Below are positions 1 through 5,788 of a DNA stretch of 5,935 nt, piece after piece; position 1 is the stretch's first letter; every line of letters starts with the position of its first letter. The notes beneath the pieces are model-generated. The model was not told the origin of the DNA. It made no database searches and saw only the letters and a list, made by a program, of their open reading frames with translations. The DNA is from Porticoccaceae bacterium UBA2002 (GTDB taxonomy: Bacteria > Pseudomonadota > Gammaproteobacteria > Pseudomonadales > Porticoccaceae), in the NCBI GenBank assembly GCA_002334915.1, contig DDCQ01000104.1, positions 1-5,935 of the forward strand, given 5' to 3'. The position numbers and the translations under genes were made by a program.

Positions 1-135
1 CAGCGGCTTGATGAAAGGCCAGGTGCGTAAAAAAATCTGCACAACGCGACCAAAGTCAAGATCGTCGGCGACGGTCGTGCCGCTTGCAACTTTGCTGTCA
101 ACGGAAGGCTGCGACCCCTTACTGGTATTGGCCAT
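1..135 (-). CDS. N-terminal fragment of a probable ABC exporter (cut by window edge)
   Basis: Reading leftward from the ATG at 135-133 gives 45 uninterrupted codons to base 1. The first 27 or so residues are polar (MANTSKGSQPSVDSKVASGT...), followed by RVVQIFLRTWPFIKPL at residues 30-45. A polar start followed by an amphipathic 'L-R-x-W-P-F-I-K-P' elbow just before the first membrane helix is typical of ABC exporters that fuse permease and ATPase domains; that identification is inference from this short motif alone. An in-frame TGA lies five codons upstream with no other start between, so the ATG is fixed. A purine-rich GGGGTGGAAGA directly precedes it. The gene follows the hydrolase on the same strand after 107 bases and could be its operon partner or have its own promoter. 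No Walker A, signature or Walker B motif is in the window, so the class is unproven. Confidence 0.6.
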   Translation of the reverse strand, partial: MANTSKGSQPSVDSKVASGTTVADDLDFGRVVQIFLRTWPFIKPL

Positions 136-242
136 TCTTCCACCCCATCAGCCGCTTATGCGACAAAATTAAGTTGCTCGTTTCCGGTCTATCCCGATGG
201 TTATCCATCAATCACAGTCCTATATTAATGCCCATGAGGTCT
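136..242. other. Intergenic gap between hydrolase and ABC-type gene
   Basis: This 107-base gap between two leftward genes contains a short inverted repeat (196-209) and the purine-rich ribosome-binding region of the downstream gene (about 136-146). I see no convincing -35/-10 pair and no hairpin followed by a T-run on the minus strand. Readthrough from the SDR-hydrolase pair is therefore possible, but a weak promoter cannot be excluded. Confidence 0.5.
196..209. repeat. Short inverted repeat, GATGG-TTAT-CCATC
   Basis: A perfect 5-bp stem with a 4-base loop lies 34 bases past the hydrolase stop codon. No U-run would follow it in the leftward transcript, so it is not a canonical intrinsic terminator. 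It could be a minor mRNA hairpin or chance. Confidence 0.3.
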
Positions 243-1244
243 TCAAGGCGCCTCAATAAATTCTCTTATCAGGCGATTTACCTTATCCGGAGCCTCCAGT
301 GGAGGCCAATGCCTCACACCCGGTAGGACTTCGATCCGTAGATCTTTTGCATAGTTGGGTAGTTGGTCTATAAAGGCGGGGACGAAGGTAGTGTCGTCCT
401 CGCCCCAAATCAGCATGCTCTCTACCTCTGTGCTGGCCTTGGTTGAAGGCCAGAAATCATCATCTGTAATCTTGTCCAGCTCAGGGATATTAGCCTGATA
501 CCATTTGATGCCGCCGACTACAGCCCCGGGCCGAGTCAGTGCGGTTTTGTATAGTTCACCCTCTGACGCTGAGATCAGGCCGCGATTGACCATGCTGCCA
601 TAGGCAAAACTTGCCATTCGGTTGGCATATTTCTCGTCTACAGTTTGGTTCTGAGCAGCGTCCTTTAAACGAGCGATATAAGTGGATGCCTTGCGTTGAT
701 CTGGGTTGGAGCGGAGTAATTCAAGAAACAAATTGGTGGGTGGCGCATTTAACACCACTAGCTTATCTAGACCCTGAGGATACTGTTGGGCATATGACCA
801 GGCTAGGGCGCCGCCCCAGTCATGACCCACAAGCACAAAGCCTTCATCGCCTACTAGTGCCTCGACCAATGCCTTGAGCTGTCGTGACAAGGCGCTAACA
901 TGATAGGGCGCTAGCTCATTGGGTTTAGCCGATAGATTGGCGCCCAGACCGTCCACTGCCACTACCCGATAGTCCGCGGCTAAGTCCAACAGCTGATTTT
1001 TCCACATGTACCAGTAGGAGGGAAAGCCGTGATAGAACAGAATCAGTTTACCGGTGCCAGCGCTGACATAGTGCAGTCGCTGATCATCAACATCAATGCT
1101 GTGGTCAGAAAACTGTAGCGCCGGATCGCTGTTATGTTGGTTGATAAATTGTACTGATGGGCTTTGTATTGGAACCATTTCGGCCGTCAGCGAGACTGAC
1201 CAGAGTATAAGTAGCATGACGCCAATAACGCGAGAACCTGTCAT
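243..1244 (-). CDS. Exported alpha/beta hydrolase, epoxide hydrolase / haloalkane dehalogenase type
   Basis: This 333-residue protein has a signal peptide: basic R5, a hydrophobic core at residues 6-20 and a likely signal peptidase I cut after SLTA (21), giving a periplasmic enzyme. The rest is a full-length alpha/beta hydrolase fold. HGFPSYWYMW (72-81) carries the oxyanion-hole HG and the tryptophan usual in epoxide hydrolases and dehalogenases. VGHDWGG (139-145) places an aspartate nucleophile at D142, which argues against an ordinary serine esterase. WGEDDTTF (280-287) offers the acid, probably D284, and RHWPPLEAP (311-319) gives catalytic H312. IKWYQANIP (246-254) matches a cap-domain segment seen in epoxide hydrolases. 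The usual D-x-R-G strand motif reads DGLGANLSAKP (98-108). Its ATG overlaps the SDR stop as ATGA and has almost no Shine-Dalgarno, so translation is probably coupled to the SDR. The family includes epoxide hydrolases, haloalkane and haloacetate dehalogenases, and C-C hydrolase relatives; substrate is not determinable here. Confidence 0.9.
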   Translation of the reverse strand: MTGSRVIGVMLLILWSVSLTAEMVPIQSPSVQFINQHNSDPALQFSDHSIDVDDQRLHYVSAGTGKLILFYHGFPSYWYMWKNQLLDLAADYRVVAVDGLGANLSAKPNELAPYHVSALSRQLKALVEALVGDEGFVLVGHDWGGALAWSYAQQYPQGLDKLVVLNAPPTNLFLELLRSNPDQRKASTYIARLKDAAQNQTVDEKYANRMASFAYGSMVNRGLISASEGELYKTALTRPGAVVGGIKWYQANIPELDKITDDDFWPSTKASTEVESMLIWGEDDTTFVPAFIDQLPNYAKDLRIEVLPGVRHWPPLEAPDKVNRLIREFIEAP

Positions 1245-1999
1245 AGGGGAAAGATGCTGTGTCCACCGTCTATAGCGATTGTTTGGCCTGTCATATAGTT
1301 ACTATGACGGGACGCCAAAAAGACTGCAATCCCCTCCATATCCTCGCTGGTGCCTAGACGGCCACCAGCCACACGCCTTTTGGAGCCCTCTTTAAAGGCC
1401 TTGGGTGCGGCTGCCGTAAGATCTGATTCAATATAGCCGGGTAAAATTGCATTGGCGGTAATGCCATTAGCGCCCAATTCCACAGCCAGTGCGCGGATCA
1501 AGCCCACCACCGCAGCCTTGGTAGTTGAGTAGGATGCCTGGAAGCCCATGCCCATCAGTGCGGCGATTGATGAGGTTACCAGTAACTTACCTGGCGCTTT
1601 GCGCTCTATTAAGTGGGCGATAACTGGGCGAAAAGTGTGTACCACGCTGGTGACGTTCATATCCATGACTCGATTCCAGTTTTCACTGTCTGTTTCATGC
1701 AGCCTGCCCGGTTCGCCACCACCACCGGCGTTGGCAAAGCAGGAGTCTACTTTGCCAAAATGAGCCAGGGTATCAGCAAAGACTTGCTTGACCATAGCCT
1801 CATCGGTCACGTCACAGACAAAAGCATGCACATTGCCGCCCAGGCTCTTGAGCTCATCAACCGCGGTCTGATTTTTTTCTGTATTGCGACCCCAGAGAGC
1901 AACGGCAGCGCCTGACTTCACAAGTCCCCGGGCATAGGCCAGGCCGATTCCGCCATTTCCACCCGTGACCAGTGCTACATGACCTTCTAAATTAAACAT
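1241..1999 (-). CDS. Short-chain dehydrogenase/reductase (classical SDR)
   Basis: This is a cytosolic NAD(P)(H)-dependent oxidoreductase of 252 residues, the standard length for classical SDRs. It has a Rossmann glycine motif TGGNGGIG (12-19), CDV with D64 at the adenine pocket, NAGG (90-93), N115, and the catalytic S144, Y157 and K161 in SYSTTK; the Ser is 13 residues before the Tyr, as usual. The C-terminal part holds ILPGYIES (185-192) and the terminal IDGGHS. After the second strand the sequence is WGRN, without the acidic residue of NAD-specific members, which suggests NADP(H) preference (inference). The start at 1999 is chosen because AAAGGAG lies 7 bases upstream; an in-frame ATG at 2062 would add 21 non-family residues and has no ribosome-binding site. 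It is the first gene leftward from the divergent promoter region and is coupled to the hydrolase by a 4-base overlap. The family reduces ketones or oxidises secondary alcohols; specificity is unknown. Confidence 0.92.
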   Translation of the reverse strand: MFNLEGHVALVTGGNGGIGLAYARGLVKSGAAVALWGRNTEKNQTAVDELKSLGGNVHAFVCDVTDEAMVKQVFADTLAHFGKVDSCFANAGGGGEPGRLHETDSENWNRVMDMNVTSVVHTFRPVIAHLIERKAPGKLLVTSSIAALMGMGFQASYSTTKAAVVGLIRALAVELGANGITANAILPGYIESDLTAAAPKAFKEGSKRRVAGGRLGTSEDMEGIAVFLASRHSNYMTGQTIAIDGGHSIFPL

Positions 2000-2006
2000 T
2001 AAACAA

Positions 2007-2013
2007 CTCCTTT
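2007..2013 (-). promoter_or_regulatory. Ribosome-binding site AAAGGAG of the SDR gene
   Basis: On the minus strand AAAGGAG ends 7 bases before the ATG at 1999. It is near-ideal in sequence and spacing, and decides against the longer in-frame start at 2062. Confidence 0.85.
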
Positions 2014-2121
2014 GGATTCTGGTTATAGGCCCTTTAACTAAGGCCGATTCGGTACTTTCCATCGACAGATAGTTATTGAGCTGCTTTATAATGTGCCCAG
2101 CGACTAAAAACAGCTAGGACT

Positions 2122-2138
2122 AATAGTTATTAACTATT
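2122..2138. promoter_or_regulatory. Perfect 17-base palindrome, candidate operator
   Basis: AATAGTTA-T-TAACTATT has two perfect 8-base arms around one central base. Size and symmetry suit a dimeric repressor or activator. The half-motif AGTTATT in the left arm recurs at 2071-2077 and 2271-2277 and, inverted as AATAACT, at 2144-2150. It sits where the start point of the candidate minus-strand promoter (2142-2169) would fall, a position expected for repression of the SDR-hydrolase unit. The symmetry is seen directly; the operator function is inference. Confidence 0.5.
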
Positions 2139-2141
2139 TGA

Positions 2142-2169
2142 ATAATAACTGCGAATACAGTATATGCAA
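2142..2169 (-). promoter_or_regulatory. Candidate sigma70 promoter for the SDR-hydrolase unit
   Basis: Read on the minus strand, TTGCAT (2169-2164) and TATTAT (2147-2142) are spaced by 16 bases. The -10 matches the consensus in 5 of 6 positions; the -35 is weak. Transcription would begin near 2135, inside the palindrome, and give a leader of about 135 bases. AT-rich DNA produces such matches easily. Confidence 0.3.
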
Positions 2170-2173
2170 AGAT

Positions 2174-2195
2174 TTTAGGCCATTTTTTGCCTAAA
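2174..2195. repeat. 7-bp inverted repeat TTTAGGC / GCCTAAA
   Basis: Perfect arms at 2174-2180 and 2189-2195 enclose the 8-base spacer CATTTTTT. In the plus direction the stem is followed by TTTTG, which is terminator-like, but no gene feeds transcription into it from the left. A protein-binding site or a block on stray transcription is therefore as likely as a terminator. It lies between the two candidate promoters. Confidence 0.4.
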
Positions 2196-2225
2196 TTTTG
2201 TATATATAACTAAATTATGTGGGTA

Positions 2226-2257
2226 ATATTGAATTATATTGTAAATTAAGTATATTG
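2226..2257. repeat. Three direct ATATTG repeats
   Basis: ATATTG occurs at 2226-2231, 2236-2241 and 2252-2257, spaced 10 and 16 bases apart. The copies overlap the candidate plus-strand promoter. The first pair is about one helical turn apart, which could suit an activator binding one face of the DNA, but low-complexity AT-rich sequence could also give this by chance. Confidence 0.35.
2229..2256 (+). promoter_or_regulatory. Candidate sigma70 promoter for the dehydrogenase-VOC unit
   Basis: TTGAAT (2229-2234) and TATATT (2251-2256) are separated by 16 bases; they match the consensus hexamers in 4 and 5 positions respectively. A start near 2263 would leave an unusually long leader of about 265 bases before the ATG at 2528. 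I found no better pair closer to the gene. Confidence 0.33.
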
Positions 2258-2490
2258 GAATGGTAATTGTAGTTATTTAAACTGCTTTACTGACTAAATA
2301 CGTAATAAAGGCTAAAGCACAGACGTTTTACTACCCGAGGTTAAGCAGGAGCAATGACAGTTGTGAGTCCGAAGGTAAAAATGCTGGCCTGTACCTTGAC
2401 CAACTTGAACTTTTGATGCTCGATCCAGCGCTCGCCTATTGCCTCTCAAGGGTGGTTTGTAAGCGACTTAACGTAAACTCCGAAAAATGC

Positions 2491-2513
2491 ATCAGGTTAG
2501 GTTAACATCTGAT
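2491..2513 (+). repeat. Short inverted repeat just upstream of the dehydrogenase start
   Basis: ATCAG (2491-2495) and CTGAT (2509-2513) are inverted copies separated by 13 bases that contain GTTAAC. The second arm ends 14 bases before the ATG at 2528, so a hairpin here could affect ribosome access. The stem is only 5 bp and the nearby Shine-Dalgarno is poor (GAG at 2519-2521 is the best match), so the functional weight is low. Confidence 0.25.
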
Positions 2514-2527
2514 AAACGAGTATAAAG

Positions 2528-4435
2528 ATGATCACACCCAAACACAGTTACGCTGCTTCAAACATTCTTCCAAATACCAATTTGGGTAAATTTCTGATCG
2601 GGGTCTCAGTTGCGATCCTCTGTGCGACCTCTGTGGCCGAGGAGAACTCTGCAATTGAGGCTATTGATGCAGACTATGTCCTTGGTAAGCAGTTATATCA
2701 GGCTCGATGTGTCAGCTGTCATGCCGGTGCTATGCTCAAGGCGCCGAAAATGGAGGTACTAAAGCTTCATCCGCCCGGGCATATTATTCAATCGCTCACC
2801 AGTGGTGTGATGAGTACCACTGGACTGTCGCTATCGGCTAGCGAGATGCAGCAGGTGGCTTATTATATAACCGGAAAAATGGCGTCAGACAAAACAGCTG
2901 ATTTGTCTGATGCCTTCTGTCTTGCAGATGTTCCGGCTAAAACCAGTTCTCCAGCCAGTGCCCAATGGGCAGGTTGGGGTGGCGAGCTTGATAGTCAGCG
3001 CTTTCAGGCAAATGAAACCAGATTAAACAAACAGACTGTCAAAGACCTTGAGCTGAAGTGGGCCTTTGCCTTCCCTGATGCCAGTAGGGTGAGATCCCAA
3101 CCTACCGTGACAGAAAGTATGACTTACATAGGGAGTCAGGATGGGACTGTGTACGCCTTGGATACAGATACTGGCTGCATTCGTTGGACCTTTCAGGCTG
3201 AGAATGAGGTTCGCGGCGCCATCAAACTGCAGGGTGATCAGGCTGCTGGGGAAGCCAGACTATTGTTTGGTGACTACAGGGCCAATGCCTATGCGCTAAA
3301 TGCAAGGACCGGAGCATTACTTTGGAAAACCAAGGTTCACAGCCACCCTCTAGCGAGCGTTACTGGCTCGGTGAATGCTGACAATAAAAGAGTCTATGTG
3401 CCCCTGTCATCGTCGGAAGTTGTGCCTGCGGCTCAGTCGACCTATGCCTGCTGTACCTTCCGCGGCGCCTTGGTTGCACTCAATCTCGAGGACGGCAGTA
3501 TTGCCTGGCGTACCTACACTACAGATAAACCCGAGCGCCTGGGTAAAAATGCCGTTGGTGCAGATCGCTTTGGCCCCTCGGGAGCGCCTATCTGGTCTGG
3601 CCCTACGCTGGATACCAAGCGCAATCTTGTCTATGCGACCACCGGACAAAACTACTCGTCGCCAGCCACAGGAACTAGTGATGCGGTAATAGCCATGGAC
3701 ACCACAACAGGTGAAGTGAAGTGGGTGTCTCAGGTGACCGCCAACGATGCCTGGAATGGTGCCTGTGGCTTCACAATGATCAACTGCCCAGAGGAAGATG
3801 GACCAGATTATGATATTGGCGCCTCAGCAATTTTGGTGACCTTAAAATCTAACCGAGATCTCTTGTTGGTGGGGCAAAAATCTGGACTCACCTATGCTAT
3901 GGATCCAGATCAGCAGGGCAAAATAGTCTGGCGTCAAAGAGTAGGTAGTGGTGGCACTATGGGTGGCGTACACTGGGGTATGAGTAGCGATGGTGAGCGC
4001 CTTTATGTGGGGGTGTCTGACCTTCCCACTAAGAATCGCTATAACCAAGGCGATCCCTACCCTGGAGTACATGCGCTGGATCCAGAGACAGGGGAATTTT
4101 TGTGGCGTAATGTCCTTCCATCTCTGTGTCCTGAAGACATCAAGTTTGACTGTTTTCAAGGTATTTCTGCCGCAGTGAGCAGTAGTCCTGGTCTGGTATT
4201 TGCCGGTGGCATGGATGGTCGGCTGCGCGCCTTTGATGCCAGCAGTGGCGATACTCTCTGGACTTACAATACCTATAGAGAATTTACAGCGGTCAATGGG
4301 CTGAAGGGTCAAGGCGGCTCAATTGAGGCTGACGGCCCAGTCATTGCTAATGGTCAGCTATTTGTGACCTCTGGTTATGATAAGTGGGCTGAAATGCCAG
4401 GCAACATGCTGTTGGTATTTTCTCTCCCCAATTAA
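2528..4435 (+). CDS. Periplasmic PQQ dehydrogenase with N-terminal heme c, polyvinyl-alcohol dehydrogenase type
   Basis: This 635-residue quinohemoprotein should oxidise an alcohol with PQQ and pass electrons to its own heme c. A signal peptide (hydrophobic 22-34) is probably cut after TSVA (37). A cytochrome c domain spans about 45-120, with heme motif CVSCH (61-65) and likely axial ligand M95. An eight-bladed beta-propeller follows (about 145-635): seven A/V-x-D/N-x-x-x-G-x-x-x-W blade ends at W220, W266, W327, W399, W468, W526 and W578, and an eighth blade presumably closed by the C-terminal MLLVFSLPN strand. Also present are a vicinal C308-C309, NDAWNGAC (406-413), NCPEEDGPDYDIGAS (419-433), and pairs C413/C420 and C534/C542 that may form disulfides. 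Heme c before the propeller is the order in PVA dehydrogenase; type II quinohemoprotein alcohol dehydrogenases carry it at the C-terminus. The length is close to PVA dehydrogenases, but the real substrate may be another secondary alcohol. The Shine-Dalgarno is weak. The VOC gene follows after 24 bases. Confidence 0.9.
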   Translation: MITPKHSYAASNILPNTNLGKFLIGVSVAILCATSVAEENSAIEAIDADYVLGKQLYQARCVSCHAGAMLKAPKMEVLKLHPPGHIIQSLTSGVMSTTGLSLSASEMQQVAYYITGKMASDKTADLSDAFCLADVPAKTSSPASAQWAGWGGELDSQRFQANETRLNKQTVKDLELKWAFAFPDASRVRSQPTVTESMTYIGSQDGTVYALDTDTGCIRWTFQAENEVRGAIKLQGDQAAGEARLLFGDYRANAYALNARTGALLWKTKVHSHPLASVTGSVNADNKRVYVPLSSSEVVPAAQSTYACCTFRGALVALNLEDGSIAWRTYTTDKPERLGKNAVGADRFGPSGAPIWSGPTLDTKRNLVYATTGQNYSSPATGTSDAVIAMDTTTGEVKWVSQVTANDAWNGACGFTMINCPEEDGPDYDIGASAILVTLKSNRDLLLVGQKSGLTYAMDPDQQGKIVWRQRVGSGGTMGGVHWGMSSDGERLYVGVSDLPTKNRYNQGDPYPGVHALDPETGEFLWRNVLPSLCPEDIKFDCFQGISAAVSSSPGLVFAGGMDGRLRAFDASSGDTLWTYNTYREFTAVNGLKGQGGSIEADGPVIANGQLFVTSGYDKWAEMPGNMLLVFSLPN

Positions 4436-4459
4436 ACCTTAACTGTTACGGAAATCCTT

Positions 4460-5554
4460 ATGAACCTTGTCAGCAAATCTGTACTGTTAATCGCCGCTCT
4501 AAGTATTGGTCTATATCTAATTTTGCAGCCAATGAGCCCAGTAGATTTGGATGAAAAAGCAACTGTCGCCGATGCCAGCACCAGTGTCATTGGGTTAAAC
4601 CATATTGGACTGTCGGTAAGAGATCTGGATGTTGCGCTGGCGTTCTATCAGGGAGCCACTCAGTTTGAGTTGTTGCGACGAGAGTCGGTGAGCGTTAATG
4701 AACAGGCCAGCAAGTTATTTGGTCAGGACAACATTGCCTATGAGATAGCTGTTCTTAGGGGGCCCAATATGCTGTTGGAATTAACCCAGTTCGAGGGTAA
4801 CCAGGGCATCCCTGTAGGCAATATGCCACCCGAGGGACCAGGTATGACTCACACCTGTTTTCAATCTCCTAACTATGACTCTGGCTGGGACAAGTTTGTG
4901 GCAATGGGCATAGATCCTCTGTCCCGCGGTGATCAACCCATTGATCTTGGTGGCTATGGCATAACCTATGGCTATGCCTATGATCCCGACGGCAACATGA
5001 TTGAGCTCGAACAGCTGGATGGTGAATTGTTAGAGCGCGCAGGTTACGGTGGCAGCGGGCAGAATTTGGATGGAAATCTATGGATGTCTCAGGTGGGTTT
5101 GGCGACCCATGATATTGAAGGGCTGATTGAGTTCTATCAAATGGTATTAGGGTTTAAGCCCTACAGATACGCCCATGTTACTGATAATCCCAGACTCGAC
5201 GATATAGTAAATATAGATAATGTCGACTTAATTGGTGGCTGGTTTAAATTAAATCAGGCATCCAAGGTGATCGAGATTTGGCAATATGTCAGCCCGGAGA
5301 CGCCAGAATTTACTGGTCAGCGCGCTGTGACTGCGCTGGGCTATTCGTTCTCTATCGAGGTTGCAGATATTCAGGCAGAGTACCGGCGTCTGACTAGTCT
5401 GGGATTAGATTTTGTAAGCGAGCCTGTTGAGCTGGATGATTTCTGGCAAGTCTACAGCCGAGATCTGGATGGTAATATCTTTTCCCTGCGTCAGGCGGTT
5501 GATCCTCAGTCACGCCTCTCGGTGCGCAAGCTGGATGCCTGGGGCGCTAGGTAG
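4460..5554 (+). CDS. Membrane-anchored two-domain VOC (glyoxalase / extradiol dioxygenase fold) protein
   Basis: The 364-residue protein starts with a signal anchor (hydrophobic 8-22, K6 before it, no clear signal peptidase site), so the body probably faces the periplasm. Two VOC domains follow. The first (about 43-190) has the four expected metal-ligand positions filled: H48 in LNHIGLSV, E107 in LLELTQ, H131 in MTHTCF and E182 in DPDGNMIEL. The second (about 207-348) keeps the fold motifs but has Q211, Y295 and S342 where H, H and E belong; only E272 remains, so it is probably structural. VOC enzymes include dioxygenases, glyoxalases, isomerases and resistance proteins; two tandem domains fit an extradiol dioxygenase layout, but there active metal usually sits in the second domain, so the reaction is open. 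The start is supported by GGAA 6 bases upstream, and it is very likely cotranscribed with the dehydrogenase. Confidence 0.85.
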   Translation: MNLVSKSVLLIAALSIGLYLILQPMSPVDLDEKATVADASTSVIGLNHIGLSVRDLDVALAFYQGATQFELLRRESVSVNEQASKLFGQDNIAYEIAVLRGPNMLLELTQFEGNQGIPVGNMPPEGPGMTHTCFQSPNYDSGWDKFVAMGIDPLSRGDQPIDLGGYGITYGYAYDPDGNMIELEQLDGELLERAGYGGSGQNLDGNLWMSQVGLATHDIEGLIEFYQMVLGFKPYRYAHVTDNPRLDDIVNIDNVDLIGGWFKLNQASKVIEIWQYVSPETPEFTGQRAVTALGYSFSIEVADIQAEYRRLTSLGLDFVSEPVELDDFWQVYSRDLDGNIFSLRQAVDPQSRLSVRKLDAWGAR

Positions 5555-5788
5555 CTGACCACTGCCAAGTGAGATTGTCGAAAGTGGCAGTGCAAAAATA
5601 ACAGGCAGATTTTTCATGTTCCCAACTCGCTTTCTCGTTGTTATTGCCGAGACAGCTTTTATGGTTGCAATAGCTCCAAAGACCTCAACCCTTGGCTTTT
5701 ATTGAATTTCTGGTCAATAGCATTTTGATGCTGCCTGCGTGATTACTAAGACGGTATCGGAGATCGTATCAAGCTGCCACTAACCTGT
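5555..5788. other. Convergent intergenic region
   Basis: These 234 bases lie between the ends of the rightward VOC gene and the leftward partial gene. They contain an 8-bp inverted repeat just after the VOC stop, a second short inverted repeat AGCAT-TTTG-ATGCT (5719-5732), and a weak CCAAAG...CTTGG stem followed by CTTTTATT near 5677-5703 that might end the plus-strand transcript. No strong terminator is evident. A 29-codon plus-strand frame (5616-5705) has a hydrophobic middle but no good ribosome-binding site. Confidence 0.5.
5560..5592. terminator. 8-bp hairpin after the VOC gene, possible transcript end
   Basis: CACTGCCA (5560-5567) and TGGCAGTG (5585-5592) are perfect inverted copies with a 17-base loop, starting 6 bases after the VOC stop codon. 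The position suits a transcript end, but the stem is followed by CAAAAATAA rather than a T-run. It may protect the 3' end or act with Rho rather than as an intrinsic terminator. Confidence 0.4.

Larger units (their letters stand above)
2000..2527. other. Divergent control region with AT-rich core
   Basis: These 528 bases separate the leftward SDR unit from the rightward dehydrogenase unit and contain no convincing gene. From about 2141 to 2280 only about 31 of 140 bases are G or C, far below the coding DNA on either side. In this core and its left border lie a palindrome, copies of its half-motif, an inverted repeat, ATATTG repeats and promoter-like hexamers in both directions, annotated separately. 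From about 2281 to 2527 composition returns towards normal. This right-hand part would be a leader of about 265 bases if the candidate plus-strand promoter is the real one. It contains only tiny open frames: a 20-codon plus-strand frame at 2354-2416, and a 34-codon minus-strand frame without an ATG at 2344-2445. Confidence 0.75.

Noticed and set aside
84..326. An 80-codon plus-strand frame at the left edge
   Set aside because: It overlaps, antisense, the start of the ABC-type gene and the end of the hydrolase, and reads like shadow sequence rich in R, S and P.
2000..2062. A longer SDR start at 2062 adding 21 residues
   Set aside because: No ribosome-binding site precedes it and the extra residues precede the normal SDR N-terminus; AAAGGAG at ideal spacing supports 1999.
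2062..2092. Plus-strand promoter TCGACA...TATAAT
   Set aside because: The hexamers are good, but the 19-base spacing is long and the start would lie over 430 bases from the dehydrogenase ATG.
2174..2199. Intrinsic terminator at the TTTAGGC/GCCTAAA hairpin
   Set aside because: It lies between divergent genes, with no upstream plus-strand gene to terminate and only a short T-run; kept as an inverted repeat instead.
2528..2641. A lipoprotein signal in the dehydrogenase because C32 lies in the hydrophobic segment
   Set aside because: The residues before the cysteine are A-I-L; a lipobox needs a small residue immediately before it. SVA-E at 35-38 fits signal peptidase I.
3842..4312. A 156-codon minus-strand frame inside the dehydrogenase gene
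   Set aside because: It is antisense to a propeller region with intact blade motifs, and its translation shows no recognisable family features.
5616..5705. A 29-codon frame for a small hydrophobic peptide
   Set aside because: It has a weak ribosome-binding site and lies in a convergent gap; nothing beyond its hydrophobicity supports it.
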